Positions 7,865 to 15,387 of a stretch of 20,222 nucleotides of DNA are shown in pieces. Within the stretch, counting starts at the first letter, position 1; every line of letters begins with the position of its first letter. The position numbers were made by a program, and so were the translations under genes. The stretch covers positions 1-20,222 of the forward strand of contig RDYC01000190.1 in NCBI GenBank assembly GCA_004293295.1, written 5' to 3'. The notes under the pieces are model-generated. The model had not been told where the DNA came from. It made no database searches and saw only the letters and a program-made list of their open reading frames with translations. This DNA is from Bacteroidota bacterium. GTDB taxonomy: Bacteria > Bacteroidota > Bacteroidia > UKL13-3.

Positions 7865-9826
7865 ATGCAGCTTTCAATAATTATTGTTAACTATAATGTT
7901 AAGTATTTCCTAGAGCAAGCTTTACATAGCGTGTATAAAGCCCTTGACGGAATTACCGGAGAAGTGTTTGTGGTGGATAACAACTCAGCAGATGGAAGTT
8001 GTGAAATGGTGCGCAGAACCTTCCCCCAAACCATATTAATTGAGAACAAGCATAATCCAGGTTTTTCTGTTGCAAATAATCAGGCCATTAAAATGGCAAG
8101 AGGCAAGTATGTGCTTTTGCTGAATCCTGATACTGTGGTGGAGGAAGATTGTTTTAAAACTTGTATCAACTTTATGGATACGCATGAAGATGCCGGAGCT
8201 TTAGGGGTAAGGATGATAGATGGGAAAGGCAAGTTTTTACCGGAATCAAAGCGTGGATTACCAACCCCACAGGTTGCGTTTTATAAAATGTTTGGATTGG
8301 CTTCTGTTTTTCCAAAGTCCAAACGATTTGGCCGATACCATTTGGGGTATTTGAGTAATAACGAAGTTCACCAAGTTGATGTACTTGCCGGAGCATTTAT
8401 GCTTATCAGAAAAGCCACCTTGGATAAAATAGGTTTGCTTGACGAGGATTATTTTATGTATGGAGAGGATATTGATTTATCCTACCGGATTACGCAGGGA
8501 GGTTATAAAAATTATTATCTTCCCAAAACCACCATTATACATTACAAGGGAGAGAGCACAAAAAAAACTAGCGTAAACTACGTGTTTGTGTTTTACAAGG
8601 CCATGATCATATTTGCCCAAAAACACTACAGCAGCCGACATGCCCAACTCTTTAGCCTATTAATTAATTTTGCCATTTATTTGCGTGCCGGCATCTCCGT
8701 TATTGCCGGGTTTATTCAACGCTCCAAGTTGTTACTTATGGATGCCGGATTTATTTATGGAGGCATTTATTTTATCAAGTTGTACTGGGAACTAAACCAT
8801 AAGTATATACAAGGAGGTTCCTATCCATTGCGGTTTATGCTGATTAATGCCACAGTATACACAATTATGTGGCTGCTAGGATTATACATTGCCGGAGCCT
8901 ACCACAAAACACGTTCGCTTTCTGCAGTTATTAAGGGTGTGCTTATTGGATTAGTTGGCATTAGCCTTTTTTATGCATTTGCTCCGGAAAGTTATCGGTA
9001 TTCCAGGGCCATTATTATGCTGGCGTTTATTTGGGCCATTATTGGCAGCTACTTTAACCGTTTGTTGCTTTATGTACTCAAGTTTAAGAAGGTAGATTTA
9101 GCAATGGCTTATGATAACAACACTGTTATTGTGGGCAATAAGGCCGAGGTACTGCGGGTTCAGGAATTGCTAAATAAAACAAAGGCAAATTGTAAGGTGC
9201 TTGGATATGTAGCTATTGACGAAACAGAAACACATAACAATGATTACTTAGGCAATGTGAACAAGCTAAAGGATATTGTTCAGTTTTTTCACATTGAAGA
9301 GATTATTTTTTGCTCTAAAGATATTTCTGCCGGACAAATCATTCAATGGATGGGAGGAATAACACTACCGGGTGTACAATATAAAATTGTGCCCGAAGAA
9401 AGCTCTTTTATTATTGGCTCTAACAGTAAAAACACTCCCGGTGATTTTTATGCCTTGGAAATTAATATGGCCCTTAATGAACCTTTGCACCTAAGAAAAA
9501 AAAGAGTGTTGGATATAGTTGTGGCCATTTGCTTTTTGCCATTGCTTCCACTAGCAATGTTACTGGTTAGGCAACGTTTTAATTTTATAAGAAACCTAAT
9601 TGAGGTAATTGGTGGTAAAAAAACCTGGGTTGGATATGCCCACTCCTACAAAAACAGTAATGATTTACCTAAAATCAAGCAAGGGGTGCTTAGTCCTGTA
9701 ACAACAAGTACAATTGGTGTTGAAGATGCTACTGTTAATAAACTAAATTTTTTATACGCTAAAAACTACTCCGTTGAGAAAGATTTATTTATTATCCTTT
9801 ACTCCTTTTCAAAACTTGGGAATTGA
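7865..9826 (+). CDS. GT2 glycosyltransferase fused to membrane helices, Rossmann-like domain and degenerate sugar-transferase end
   Basis: 653 residues. Residues 1-235 are a GT-A family 2 transferase of the rhamnosyltransferase-like type: SIIIVNYN at the start, VVDNNSADGS with Asp38, LLNPDT with the NPD metal/nucleotide motif at 87-89, and MYGEDIDLSYR (198-208) with the likely catalytic acidic pair. About four or five hydrophobic helices follow (262-400). Residues 418-515 look like a Rossmann nucleotide-binding domain (NNTVIVGNKAEVLRVQELL), as in CapD/WbaP-type proteins. Residues 541-653 resemble a polyprenyl-phosphate sugar-phosphotransferase (KKRVLDIVVAICFLPLLPL, KTWVGY, AKNYSVEKDLFIILYSF), but the catalytic cytoplasmic stretch is missing. 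It probably adds a sugar to a surface glycan or lipid carrier at the inner membrane. It overlaps the next gene by one base (TGATG), forming a three-gene operon. Confidence 0.9.
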   Translation: MQLSIIIVNYNVKYFLEQALHSVYKALDGITGEVFVVDNNSADGSCEMVRRTFPQTILIENKHNPGFSVANNQAIKMARGKYVLLLNPDTVVEEDCFKTCINFMDTHEDAGALGVRMIDGKGKFLPESKRGLPTPQVAFYKMFGLASVFPKSKRFGRYHLGYLSNNEVHQVDVLAGAFMLIRKATLDKIGLLDEDYFMYGEDIDLSYRITQGGYKNYYLPKTTIIHYKGESTKKTSVNYVFVFYKAMIIFAQKHYSSRHAQLFSLLINFAIYLRAGISVIAGFIQRSKLLLMDAGFIYGGIYFIKLYWELNHKYIQGGSYPLRFMLINATVYTIMWLLGLYIAGAYHKTRSLSAVIKGVLIGLVGISLFYAFAPESYRYSRAIIMLAFIWAIIGSYFNRLLLYVLKFKKVDLAMAYDNNTVIVGNKAEVLRVQELLNKTKANCKVLGYVAIDETETHNNDYLGNVNKLKDIVQFFHIEEIIFCSKDISAGQIIQWMGGITLPGVQYKIVPEESSFIIGSNSKNTPGDFYALEINMALNEPLHLRKKRVLDIVVAICFLPLLPLAMLLVRQRFNFIRNLIEVIGGKKTWVGYAHSYKNSNDLPKIKQGVLSPVTTSTIGVEDATVNKLNFLYAKNYSVEKDLFIILYSFSKLGN

Positions 9827-10764
9827 TGACTAAAGTAACAGCTTTTCTTTCCTTATTCGGCAATGCAGTACCTCAATACCTCATTAATAAAAACTATCCT
9901 CTACCCAAGGTTTCAGTATTTTATCATACCATAAAATCTAATACCGAACCTTTTACCAAAGGATTGTACCGCACAATTACTCCACTTCAATTTGAAAAAG
10001 ATCTGGATTATTTGTTACATCATTTTGGCAACCGGTTTGAATTAAGTTTTGATGATGGCTTATCAAGTTGCGCAGAGGTAGCTGCTCCCATTTTAAAGCG
10101 TAAAGGTATACAAGCCACTTTCTTTTTAAATACCGCTTTTATTGATAATAAGGAATTATTTTATCGCTATAAAGCTGCATTAATTATTCATGCATGCTCT
10201 GCAAACCCCTCTATTCAACAAAAAGTTGAACAACAAATAAAAAAAAAAGTTGTTGATTATGTGTACCAAGTTAGTTACAGGAATAGGCATGAGTTAGACG
10301 GTTTGGCTCAGGATGCTGAAGTGGATTTTAACGCGTATTTAAAGCAACACAAACCATACTTAAATACTTCGCAAATACAAAAACTGCTTGCTGATGGTTT
10401 TAATATTGGTGCTCATAGTATTGACCACCCCCCCTTTTTTGAATTACAAGAGGTTGATCAAATTTACCAGATTGAAACCAGTATGAACTGGTTAACTGAA
10501 CGGTTTAACTTATCCTATAAGTACTTTTCGTTTCCGTTTACCGATTGGGGGTTATCTGCAAGGTTGTTTCATTATATTTATGAAAAACACCTTGTTGATG
10601 CAACCTGGGGCTGCGCAGGCATTAAGCATGAATTATTTCCCCAACATACCCAACGCATAGCCCTGGATGCCGGATATAAAAATGCGGCTCATGCCATTAA
10701 AACCGAGTATTTGTATTACCAACTTAAAAGGCCTTTTAACAAAAACACCATTCAGCGAATTTGA
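9826..10764 (+). CDS. Polysaccharide deacetylase family protein (CE4/NodB fold)
   Basis: 312 residues from the ATG at 9826, which overlaps the stop of the glycosyltransferase gene by one base (TGATG); a TTG one codon earlier is less likely. NodB-fold motifs are present: LSFDDG with Asp76/Asp77, and AHSIDHP with His197 and His201, which together give the D-H-H metal triad of CE4 N- or O-deacetylases. FSFPFTDWG (234-242) corresponds to the motif 3 region. A helical insert of about 75 residues (108-185) separates motif 1 from motif 2. There is no signal peptide, so a cytoplasmic or membrane-face substrate is likely, for example a lipid-linked sugar made by the upstream transferase. The exact substrate is not deducible. 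Confidence 0.9.
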   Translation: MTKVTAFLSLFGNAVPQYLINKNYPLPKVSVFYHTIKSNTEPFTKGLYRTITPLQFEKDLDYLLHHFGNRFELSFDDGLSSCAEVAAPILKRKGIQATFFLNTAFIDNKELFYRYKAALIIHACSANPSIQQKVEQQIKKKVVDYVYQVSYRNRHELDGLAQDAEVDFNAYLKQHKPYLNTSQIQKLLADGFNIGAHSIDHPPFFELQEVDQIYQIETSMNWLTERFNLSYKYFSFPFTDWGLSARLFHYIYEKHLVDATWGCAGIKHELFPQHTQRIALDAGYKNAAHAIKTEYLYYQLKRPFNKNTIQRI

Positions 10765-11852
10765 TAAAAATTGTAACATACACCGCAGATAAACTGGTAG
10801 CGTTGGTTGAAGACAAAACGTACCATGACATGCCTGTTATTCCAATCAGCAAGCAACGGGCCTCGTCTATTGCACATTCACCCAGAACCAAGCCTGATAA
10901 TGTGATTATGGCCTGTGCATATCAAGAAAATGAACTAGTTGGCTATTTAGGCATATTACCTGACACATTGGAAATCAAAGGAAATATTTACGATGCGGGC
11001 TGGTTAAGCAGCATGTGGGTTAGTGCAACCCACCGGGGAAAAGGCATCGCACCGCAATTGATTAATAGCTTACTTAAAGCGTGGGACAATATGGTGCTTA
11101 CCACCAATCAATCGCCAGCCGCAGCTACAGTATTTAACAAACATCCTGAGTTTAATGCATTAACCAATAACGGCACCCGATACTATGTTAAAAGCCGCCT
11201 GTCCTACTTTATGCCAACCCGAAACCCTGTATACGTTTATTTTATACCTGTATTACGTGTTATTGATTCGGCTATCAATACAGTGGTTAACATACATCGA
11301 ACCATCACAGCCATTAATTGTGATGTTGAGATGCAAATTACCCAACAAATTACACCGGAACTTGCTCATTTTATACAAAAATATCCTGCTAAAAGTTACT
11401 GTAAACGCGGAGTTAAAGAATTTAAATGGATGATGGAATTTCCATGGGTGTATCAATCAGAACAGCCGGATATACTAGCCTCTAACTATGAATTTACCAT
11501 TAGCACCCCAGATTATTGTAATGAATTTGTTTTATGTTATCACCATAAAGAACTGGTTGGTATGGCTTTGGTTATGCTAAAAAAAGGAGAATTAAAAATT
11601 TCCTACGTTTGGTGTGATGACACTAACGAACCCTTATTGGCTGATGCTTTGCAAAAGTATATTAGAACAAAAACTGTTTTTGAAGTTACTGTTTTTAATA
11701 GCAAACACCAGGGCTTAATGCAGCAAGGTATTTTTTACTTACTTAGGAGAAAATTATCACGCCCCATTTATGTTTGCAAAAAACTGCATGAAGTACTTAA
11801 ACAAGATAACCCCATCTTTGCGGATGGTGATGGCGATTCTTGCTTTGCCTGA
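10761..11852 (+). CDS. GNAT-family acyltransferase, probably two tandem GNAT-like halves
   Basis: 363 residues from a TTG start whose TTGA overlaps the stop of the deacetylase gene by four bases; the next ATG would cut into the first domain. Residues 1-145 carry a GNAT fold: LVGYLGILPD strand, then MWVSATHRGKGIAPQLI with the acetyl-CoA pyrophosphate loop R92-G-K-G-I-A. Residues 200-345 look like a second, more diverged GNAT half (FKWMMEFPWV, ELVGMALVMLKKGELKISYV) without a clear CoA loop. The C-terminus is DGDGDSCFA, an ending I associate with acyltransferases in Bacteroidota glycan loci. Following a deacetylase, it may re-acylate the exposed amine, by analogy with amino-sugar remodelling; that is inference. 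It ends directly against the next convergent gene with no spacer. Confidence 0.85.
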   Translation: MIKIVTYTADKLVALVEDKTYHDMPVIPISKQRASSIAHSPRTKPDNVIMACAYQENELVGYLGILPDTLEIKGNIYDAGWLSSMWVSATHRGKGIAPQLINSLLKAWDNMVLTTNQSPAAATVFNKHPEFNALTNNGTRYYVKSRLSYFMPTRNPVYVYFIPVLRVIDSAINTVVNIHRTITAINCDVEMQITQQITPELAHFIQKYPAKSYCKRGVKEFKWMMEFPWVYQSEQPDILASNYEFTISTPDYCNEFVLCYHHKELVGMALVMLKKGELKISYVWCDDTNEPLLADALQKYIRTKTVFEVTVFNSKHQGLMQQGIFYLLRRKLSRPIYVCKKLHEVLKQDNPIFADGDGDSCFA

Positions 11853-12869
11853 TTAGTTAGTTAGGTAATCAAGTTGCTTGTTGATGCTATGCTCCATAAA
11901 TATTCCCTCAATAACTGAAGCTGTTTCATCAGGATAATTGATATTTACCGGACAACTGTAGTTAATCCAGCTTTTTACCTGACTTACAAAACCACTACCT
12001 ATTTTCTTAACCACGGTTACTCCCATTTCTTTCATGGCTTCAGCATTGCAAATTTGTTCGTACTGGTTAAGCATTGGTATTGAAAGCACCTTTTTGCGTA
12101 GATACATCGCCTCTGCAGGGCTTTCAAAACCGCCAGCAGTAATTAATCCTTCAGAGCTTGCCAAACTCTTTAAAAAATCCTCGTTTAGCACCGGCTTCAC
12201 TTGCACATTATTTTGGCTGTATGGTGTTTTGCAGTGCTTGCTGAAAATTTGCCAATGCACTTCTTTTACTTGGGTAAAATAATTTACCAGTAACTCATCA
12301 GCATGTGCTGGGAGGTAAACAGTAACATGTCCTTCGTTTGATGTTTCCATCCTTCGTACCTCTTGCCTGATAACAGGTGTATGAACAAAACTATCATAAG
12401 CTTTAAAATGAAAACCAATTTGTTGAGAAACCGGAGCATAATATTTAAATAACCCTTCAGCAAATGAATCTCGCTTTAAAGGTCTTGGCGAACGTTGAGA
12501 TAAAAAAGCCGCTTGATGACTTAATGCGATACAAGGTTTTAGTTTAACCTTACAAGCCCAAGCAGAAACCGGTTCAAAATCATTAATAATCAGGTCATAA
12601 TCGTCAACCGGAAAAGACAACACATCGGATATAAATTGAACAGGTCTTAAATGTTTAATGGTATCAATCATATTTATACCACCCTTTTTACCAAATGTAT
12701 AACTTACTCCCGCTTTTTTATATTTAATAAGATAAGGTAAATGCACATCAGCTTGCCTACCACTTACCAATAAATCCAATTTGCCGTAGTTTAACAAATG
12801 AGGAATAATTTCGCGGGCCCTGCTCAAATGGCCATTACCCGTTGCTTGTATGGCATACAAAATTCTCAT
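11853..12869 (-). CDS. GT-B glycosyltransferase (MurG-like fold, Glyco_trans_1_3 type)
   Basis: 338 residues. The N-terminal MRILYAIQATGNGHLSRA (GNGH at 11-14) and the C-terminal LITAGGFESPAEAM (242-255), followed by IPMLNQYEQICNA, are the acceptor- and donor-side signatures of GT-B transferases related to MurG and to the archaeal MJ1255-like family. The donor is probably a UDP-sugar. There is no signal peptide; membrane association would be peripheral. It begins 11 bases after the LpxH-like phosphoesterase, with which it forms a two-gene operon. The pairing suggests a glycolipid or lipid-carrier step, but the product cannot be read from sequence. It ends immediately next to the convergent acyltransferase gene. 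Confidence 0.88.
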   Translation of the reverse strand: MRILYAIQATGNGHLSRAREIIPHLLNYGKLDLLVSGRQADVHLPYLIKYKKAGVSYTFGKKGGINMIDTIKHLRPVQFISDVLSFPVDDYDLIINDFEPVSAWACKVKLKPCIALSHQAAFLSQRSPRPLKRDSFAEGLFKYYAPVSQQIGFHFKAYDSFVHTPVIRQEVRRMETSNEGHVTVYLPAHADELLVNYFTQVKEVHWQIFSKHCKTPYSQNNVQVKPVLNEDFLKSLASSEGLITAGGFESPAEAMYLRKKVLSIPMLNQYEQICNAEAMKEMGVTVVKKIGSGFVSQVKSWINYSCPVNINYPDETASVIEGIFMEHSINKQLDYLTN

Positions 12870-12880
12870 GCTGGTATGTA

Positions 12881-13714
12881 TTAAACGGCTGTTTTTATAA
12901 TATGTTGGTAAAGTGCTTCTATGTTTGGTAGTTTCACATTAATTTCATCTTCAATGGATGTCTCTTCGTTAAACTCCAGTTTGTAATTCATCAAACTCCA
13001 CTTGCCATCATGATACTCCAATGCCGTTAGGTTTTCAATCCAATCCCCGCTGTTTAAATACATTACTTTGCCTTTGGTGCTAAACACATCACGAATTGCA
13101 GGTTGATGAATATGCCCGCAAACCACAAAATCATAGCCATTGTTTAGTGCGATTTCTGTGGCTGTTTTTTCAAAATCATCAATAAACTTAATGGCTTGTT
13201 TTACGCTGTTTTTAATTCGTTTGCTAAATGAAACCTTTCCCTTGCCAAGCTTTTGAGAAAACCAGTTTACCGCACTATTTAATATAATTAAGGTATCGTA
13301 ACCTACGGCTCCTAGTTTGGCTAACCATTTGCTGTGCTTCATAGTAATGTCAAATACATCACCATGAAAAAACCACGCCTTTTTTCCGTCTAAGTCAAGA
13401 ACCAATTTATCCAACAGTTCCAACTTACCAAGCCTAAAATCAGTGAATTTCCGTAACATTTCATCATGATTTCCAGTTAAATAATAAACCTTAGTGCCTT
13501 GGCTCATCATCTTAAAAATACGTTGTACCACTTTCATATGACTATCCGGCCAATACCGCTTGCTAAACTGCCAGATGTCAATAATATCTCCATTTAACAC
13601 GAGTATTTCGGGTTCAATAGACTTAAGGTAATTGTTAACGGCTTTGGCATGACAGCCGTATGTACCTAAGTGTACATCGGAAATTACAGCTAGTTTTATT
13701 TTTCGTTTTTGCAT
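12881..13714 (-). CDS. LpxH-like metallophosphoesterase (UDP-2,3-diacylglucosamine diphosphatase family)
   Basis: 277 residues with the full calcineurin-like metal-binding set in order: SDVHLG (D13, H15), NGDIID (D43), GNHD (N82, H83), FHGD (H117) and CGHIHQP (H201, H203). The H-region between 120 and 190, basic and helical, resembles the lipid-binding cap of LpxH-type enzymes, which cleave UDP-2,3-diacylglucosamine to lipid X in lipid A synthesis. In Bacteroidota several paralogues of this fold exist, so the substrate may be another nucleotide-linked or diphosphate lipid; I therefore give no gene symbol. It is first in a two-gene minus-strand operon with a GT-B glycosyltransferase and diverges from apaG across about 270 bases. 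Confidence 0.88.
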   Translation of the reverse strand: MQKRKIKLAVISDVHLGTYGCHAKAVNNYLKSIEPEILVLNGDIIDIWQFSKRYWPDSHMKVVQRIFKMMSQGTKVYYLTGNHDEMLRKFTDFRLGKLELLDKLVLDLDGKKAWFFHGDVFDITMKHSKWLAKLGAVGYDTLIILNSAVNWFSQKLGKGKVSFSKRIKNSVKQAIKFIDDFEKTATEIALNNGYDFVVCGHIHQPAIRDVFSTKGKVMYLNSGDWIENLTALEYHDGKWSLMNYKLEFNEETSIEDEINVKLPNIEALYQHIIKTAV

Positions 13715-13884
13715 ATAATAAGTGGTTAACTCAACATATTCTACAAAACTCCATGCAACACATCAAATGAACATTTAATTTAAGTTAAGTAATTGTTAGC
13801 CAATAACATTAGCCTGTGCAAAAGCCAATTTCTATGCCTGATGGGCCTGTTTTATTTACCCTTTTACTTCATAATAAATGGTGG

Positions 13885-13906
13885 TAGGTTATTAGGTTAG
13901 GTTATT
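13885..13906 (+). repeat. Short direct repeats of AGGTTA in the phosphoesterase-apaG gap
   Basis: TAGGTTATT occurs at 13885-13893 and again at 13898-13906, with a third AGGTTA between them (13894-13899). The units lie 5 to 13 bases apart, upstream of the apaG promoter candidate. They could be a binding array or simple sequence drift. The rest of this 272-base gap (13715-13986) holds no convincing ORF. Confidence 0.3.
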
Positions 13907-13940
13907 CACCTTATCATAATTAATAGTTATACTAATAATG

Positions 13941-13972
13941 GTTGTAATTAGTTACAACTTTTTATTAATTTG
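13941..13972 (+). promoter_or_regulatory. Candidate Bacteroidota promoter and overlapping 18-bp inverted repeat upstream of apaG
   Basis: TTG (13942-13944), 20 bases, then TTAATTTG (13965-13972) fits the Bacteroidota sigma pattern (TTTG near -33, TAnnTTTG near -7) with one mismatch, and would start transcription a few bases before the ATG at 13987. The perfect inverted repeat GTTGTAA-TTAG-TTACAAC (13941-13958) covers the -33 part, so a bound protein would be placed to block or help the polymerase. Prediction only. Confidence 0.35.
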
Positions 13973-13986
13973 TGCGTTATCAAAAT

Positions 13987-14373
13987 ATGCCAACTGCTAT
14001 AACAAACGATGTAAAAATTACGGTTGAAGTTGCTTACCAAAATTCAACAGTAAGTTCGCCCAATCATGAGCACATGTTTGCTTACCGCATTACTATACAA
14101 AACAAAGGGGAGTACACCATTAAACTACTCCGAAGACATTGGTTTATCAATGACTTGAATGTTGCGAAAAACGAAGTTGAGGGGGAAGGTATTGTTGGTT
14201 TGCAACCAGTGTTAGAACCAGGGGAAACGCATCAGTATGTTTCGGGATGTGCCATCAGGTCTGATATCGGTTTGATGCATGGAACCTATTTAATGGAAAG
14301 ACAACTGGATGGAGAATTGTTTAAAGTGGCCATACCAAAATTTAACCTGATTGCCCCATTTAGGTTAAATTAA
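13987..14373 (+). CDS. apaG: ApaG domain protein
   Basis: 128 residues from the ATG at 13987. This start gives MPTAITNDVKITVEVAY, matching the usual ApaG N-terminus; a GTG 15 bases earlier is rejected because ApaG proteins start here and the GTG falls in the likely promoter. Family hallmarks are HMFAYRITIQNKGE, RRHWFI, GEGIVGLQPVLEPGE and YVSGC, close in length to E. coli ApaG (125 residues). The protein is a single fibronectin-III-like sandwich. ApaG was linked to Co/Mg resistance in Salmonella, but its molecular role is unsettled. It is monocistronic here, divergent from the phosphoesterase operon and ending about 50 bases before a terminator hairpin. Confidence 0.93.
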   Translation: MPTAITNDVKITVEVAYQNSTVSSPNHEHMFAYRITIQNKGEYTIKLLRRHWFINDLNVAKNEVEGEGIVGLQPVLEPGETHQYVSGCAIRSDIGLMHGTYLMERQLDGELFKVAIPKFNLIAPFRLN

Positions 14374-14425
14374 TCGCGATTAGCTTAAAGAATAAGCACT
14401 TACTTTTAAGATTGTACAAAAAATA

Positions 14426-14453
14426 AAAAGCCGTCTTTTATAGGACGGCTTTT
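14426..14453. terminator. Bidirectional rho-independent terminator between apaG and the FKBP operon
   Basis: AAAAGCCGTC (14426-14435) pairs perfectly with GACGGCTTTT (14444-14453) around an 8-base loop. On the plus strand it ends in TTTT after apaG. On the minus strand the stem is followed by CTTTTTATTTTTT, a strong U-tract, closing the four-gene DHH-FKBP operon. It lies between the two convergent stop codons. Confidence 0.9.
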
Positions 14454-14473
14454 GCATACTATTAACTTATCGG

Positions 14474-15349
14474 CTATCTCACATCAATCAATTCTACATC
14501 AAACAATAACGTAGCGTTAGGTGGGATACTTCCTCCTCCCGCTCCGGCTTCACCATAACCTAAATTGGAAGGAATAATCAAACGCATTTTATCTCCAACA
14601 TTCATCAATGCAATGCCTTCTTCCCATCCTTTAATAACCATTCCTTGCCCCAACATAAAGTTAATTGGCTGGCCGCGCTCAATAGACGAATCGAACACTT
14701 TTCCATTGGTTAAAAACCCTGTATAGTGCACTTCTACTGTTTTTCCATTCTCTGCCCTTTTGGCCTCTGCATTATTTGATTTTTCGACAACGATGTATTT
14801 TAATCCGCTGGCGGTAGAGAGTGTATCTTTACTTTGTATATCCCAAGGCTTTATCGGCTCTTTCAAATCCAATAATTCCACTTCAAAAATAAGTGTAGCA
14901 TTTGCCGGAATTGGTCCCATGGCATTTGCTCCATATCCTAAATCCGGTGGAATAGTTAATAAGGCCTTGTCACCTACTCGCAATAAAGCAATACCTTCAT
15001 CCCAACCTTTAATAACACGGCCGGCACCCAATTTAAAACTAAAGGGTTGGTTACGGTCTTTACTGCTATCAAACTTTTTTCCATCTGTTAATGTGCCGGT
15101 ATAATGTACCGTTACGGTTGCCCCTGACTCGGCTTTTTTTCCGGTACCCTTTTCTAATATTTTGTATTTAAGGCCCGATGCTGTTGTGTATTCCACGTTT
15201 GTAACAATTTCTTTAGATGTTGTTGGCTTTGTTTGTGAGGCTTTGTTTGCTTGCGCAGGTTTTGGTGCCGGCTTTTTAGCCTTAGTCTGTTGGCCAAATA
15301 CCAACCCTGATAGCAACAAGCCGCTAAATAATAAGGTTATTTTGTTCAT
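14474..15349 (-). CDS. Secreted tandem FKBP-type peptidyl-prolyl isomerase (two domains)
   Basis: 291 residues. A Sec signal peptide (1-19, ending LVFG before QQ) is followed by a Lys/Pro/Ala/Gln-rich linker (22-45) and two complete FKBP domains at about 59-163 and 181-291. Each has HYTG, FDSS, VIKGW(D/E)EGI, LGYG and an IPxNATLxFxVEL strand, so the key aromatic pocket residues (Tyr, Phe-Asp, Val-Ile, Trp, Tyr, Phe) are present in both and both should be active. It is expected to catalyse proline isomerisation in folding of exported proteins in the periplasm. It is last in the operon, 38 bases after the previous FKBP gene, and closed by the terminator downstream. Stop codon TAG. Confidence 0.95.
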   Translation of the reverse strand: MNKITLLFSGLLLSGLVFGQQTKAKKPAPKPAQANKASQTKPTTSKEIVTNVEYTTASGLKYKILEKGTGKKAESGATVTVHYTGTLTDGKKFDSSKDRNQPFSFKLGAGRVIKGWDEGIALLRVGDKALLTIPPDLGYGANAMGPIPANATLIFEVELLDLKEPIKPWDIQSKDTLSTASGLKYIVVEKSNNAEAKRAENGKTVEVHYTGFLTNGKVFDSSIERGQPINFMLGQGMVIKGWEEGIALMNVGDKMRLIIPSNLGYGEAGAGGGSIPPNATLLFDVELIDVR

Positions 15350-15387
15350 GTTATTTATTTTAATTCACTTATACGAATAAACAGATT

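Noticed and set aside
9823..9825. TTG start for the deacetylase
   Set aside because: The next codon is an ATG forming the common TGATG stop-start overlap; the TTG adds only one residue.
13972..13974. GTG start for apaG
   Set aside because: The ATG 15 bases later gives the canonical ApaG N-terminus, and the GTG abuts the predicted -7 element.
13715..13986. A small gene or ncRNA in the phosphoesterase-apaG gap
   Set aside because: No ORF with a plausible start and coding character, and no extended stem structure beyond the 18-bp inverted repeat.
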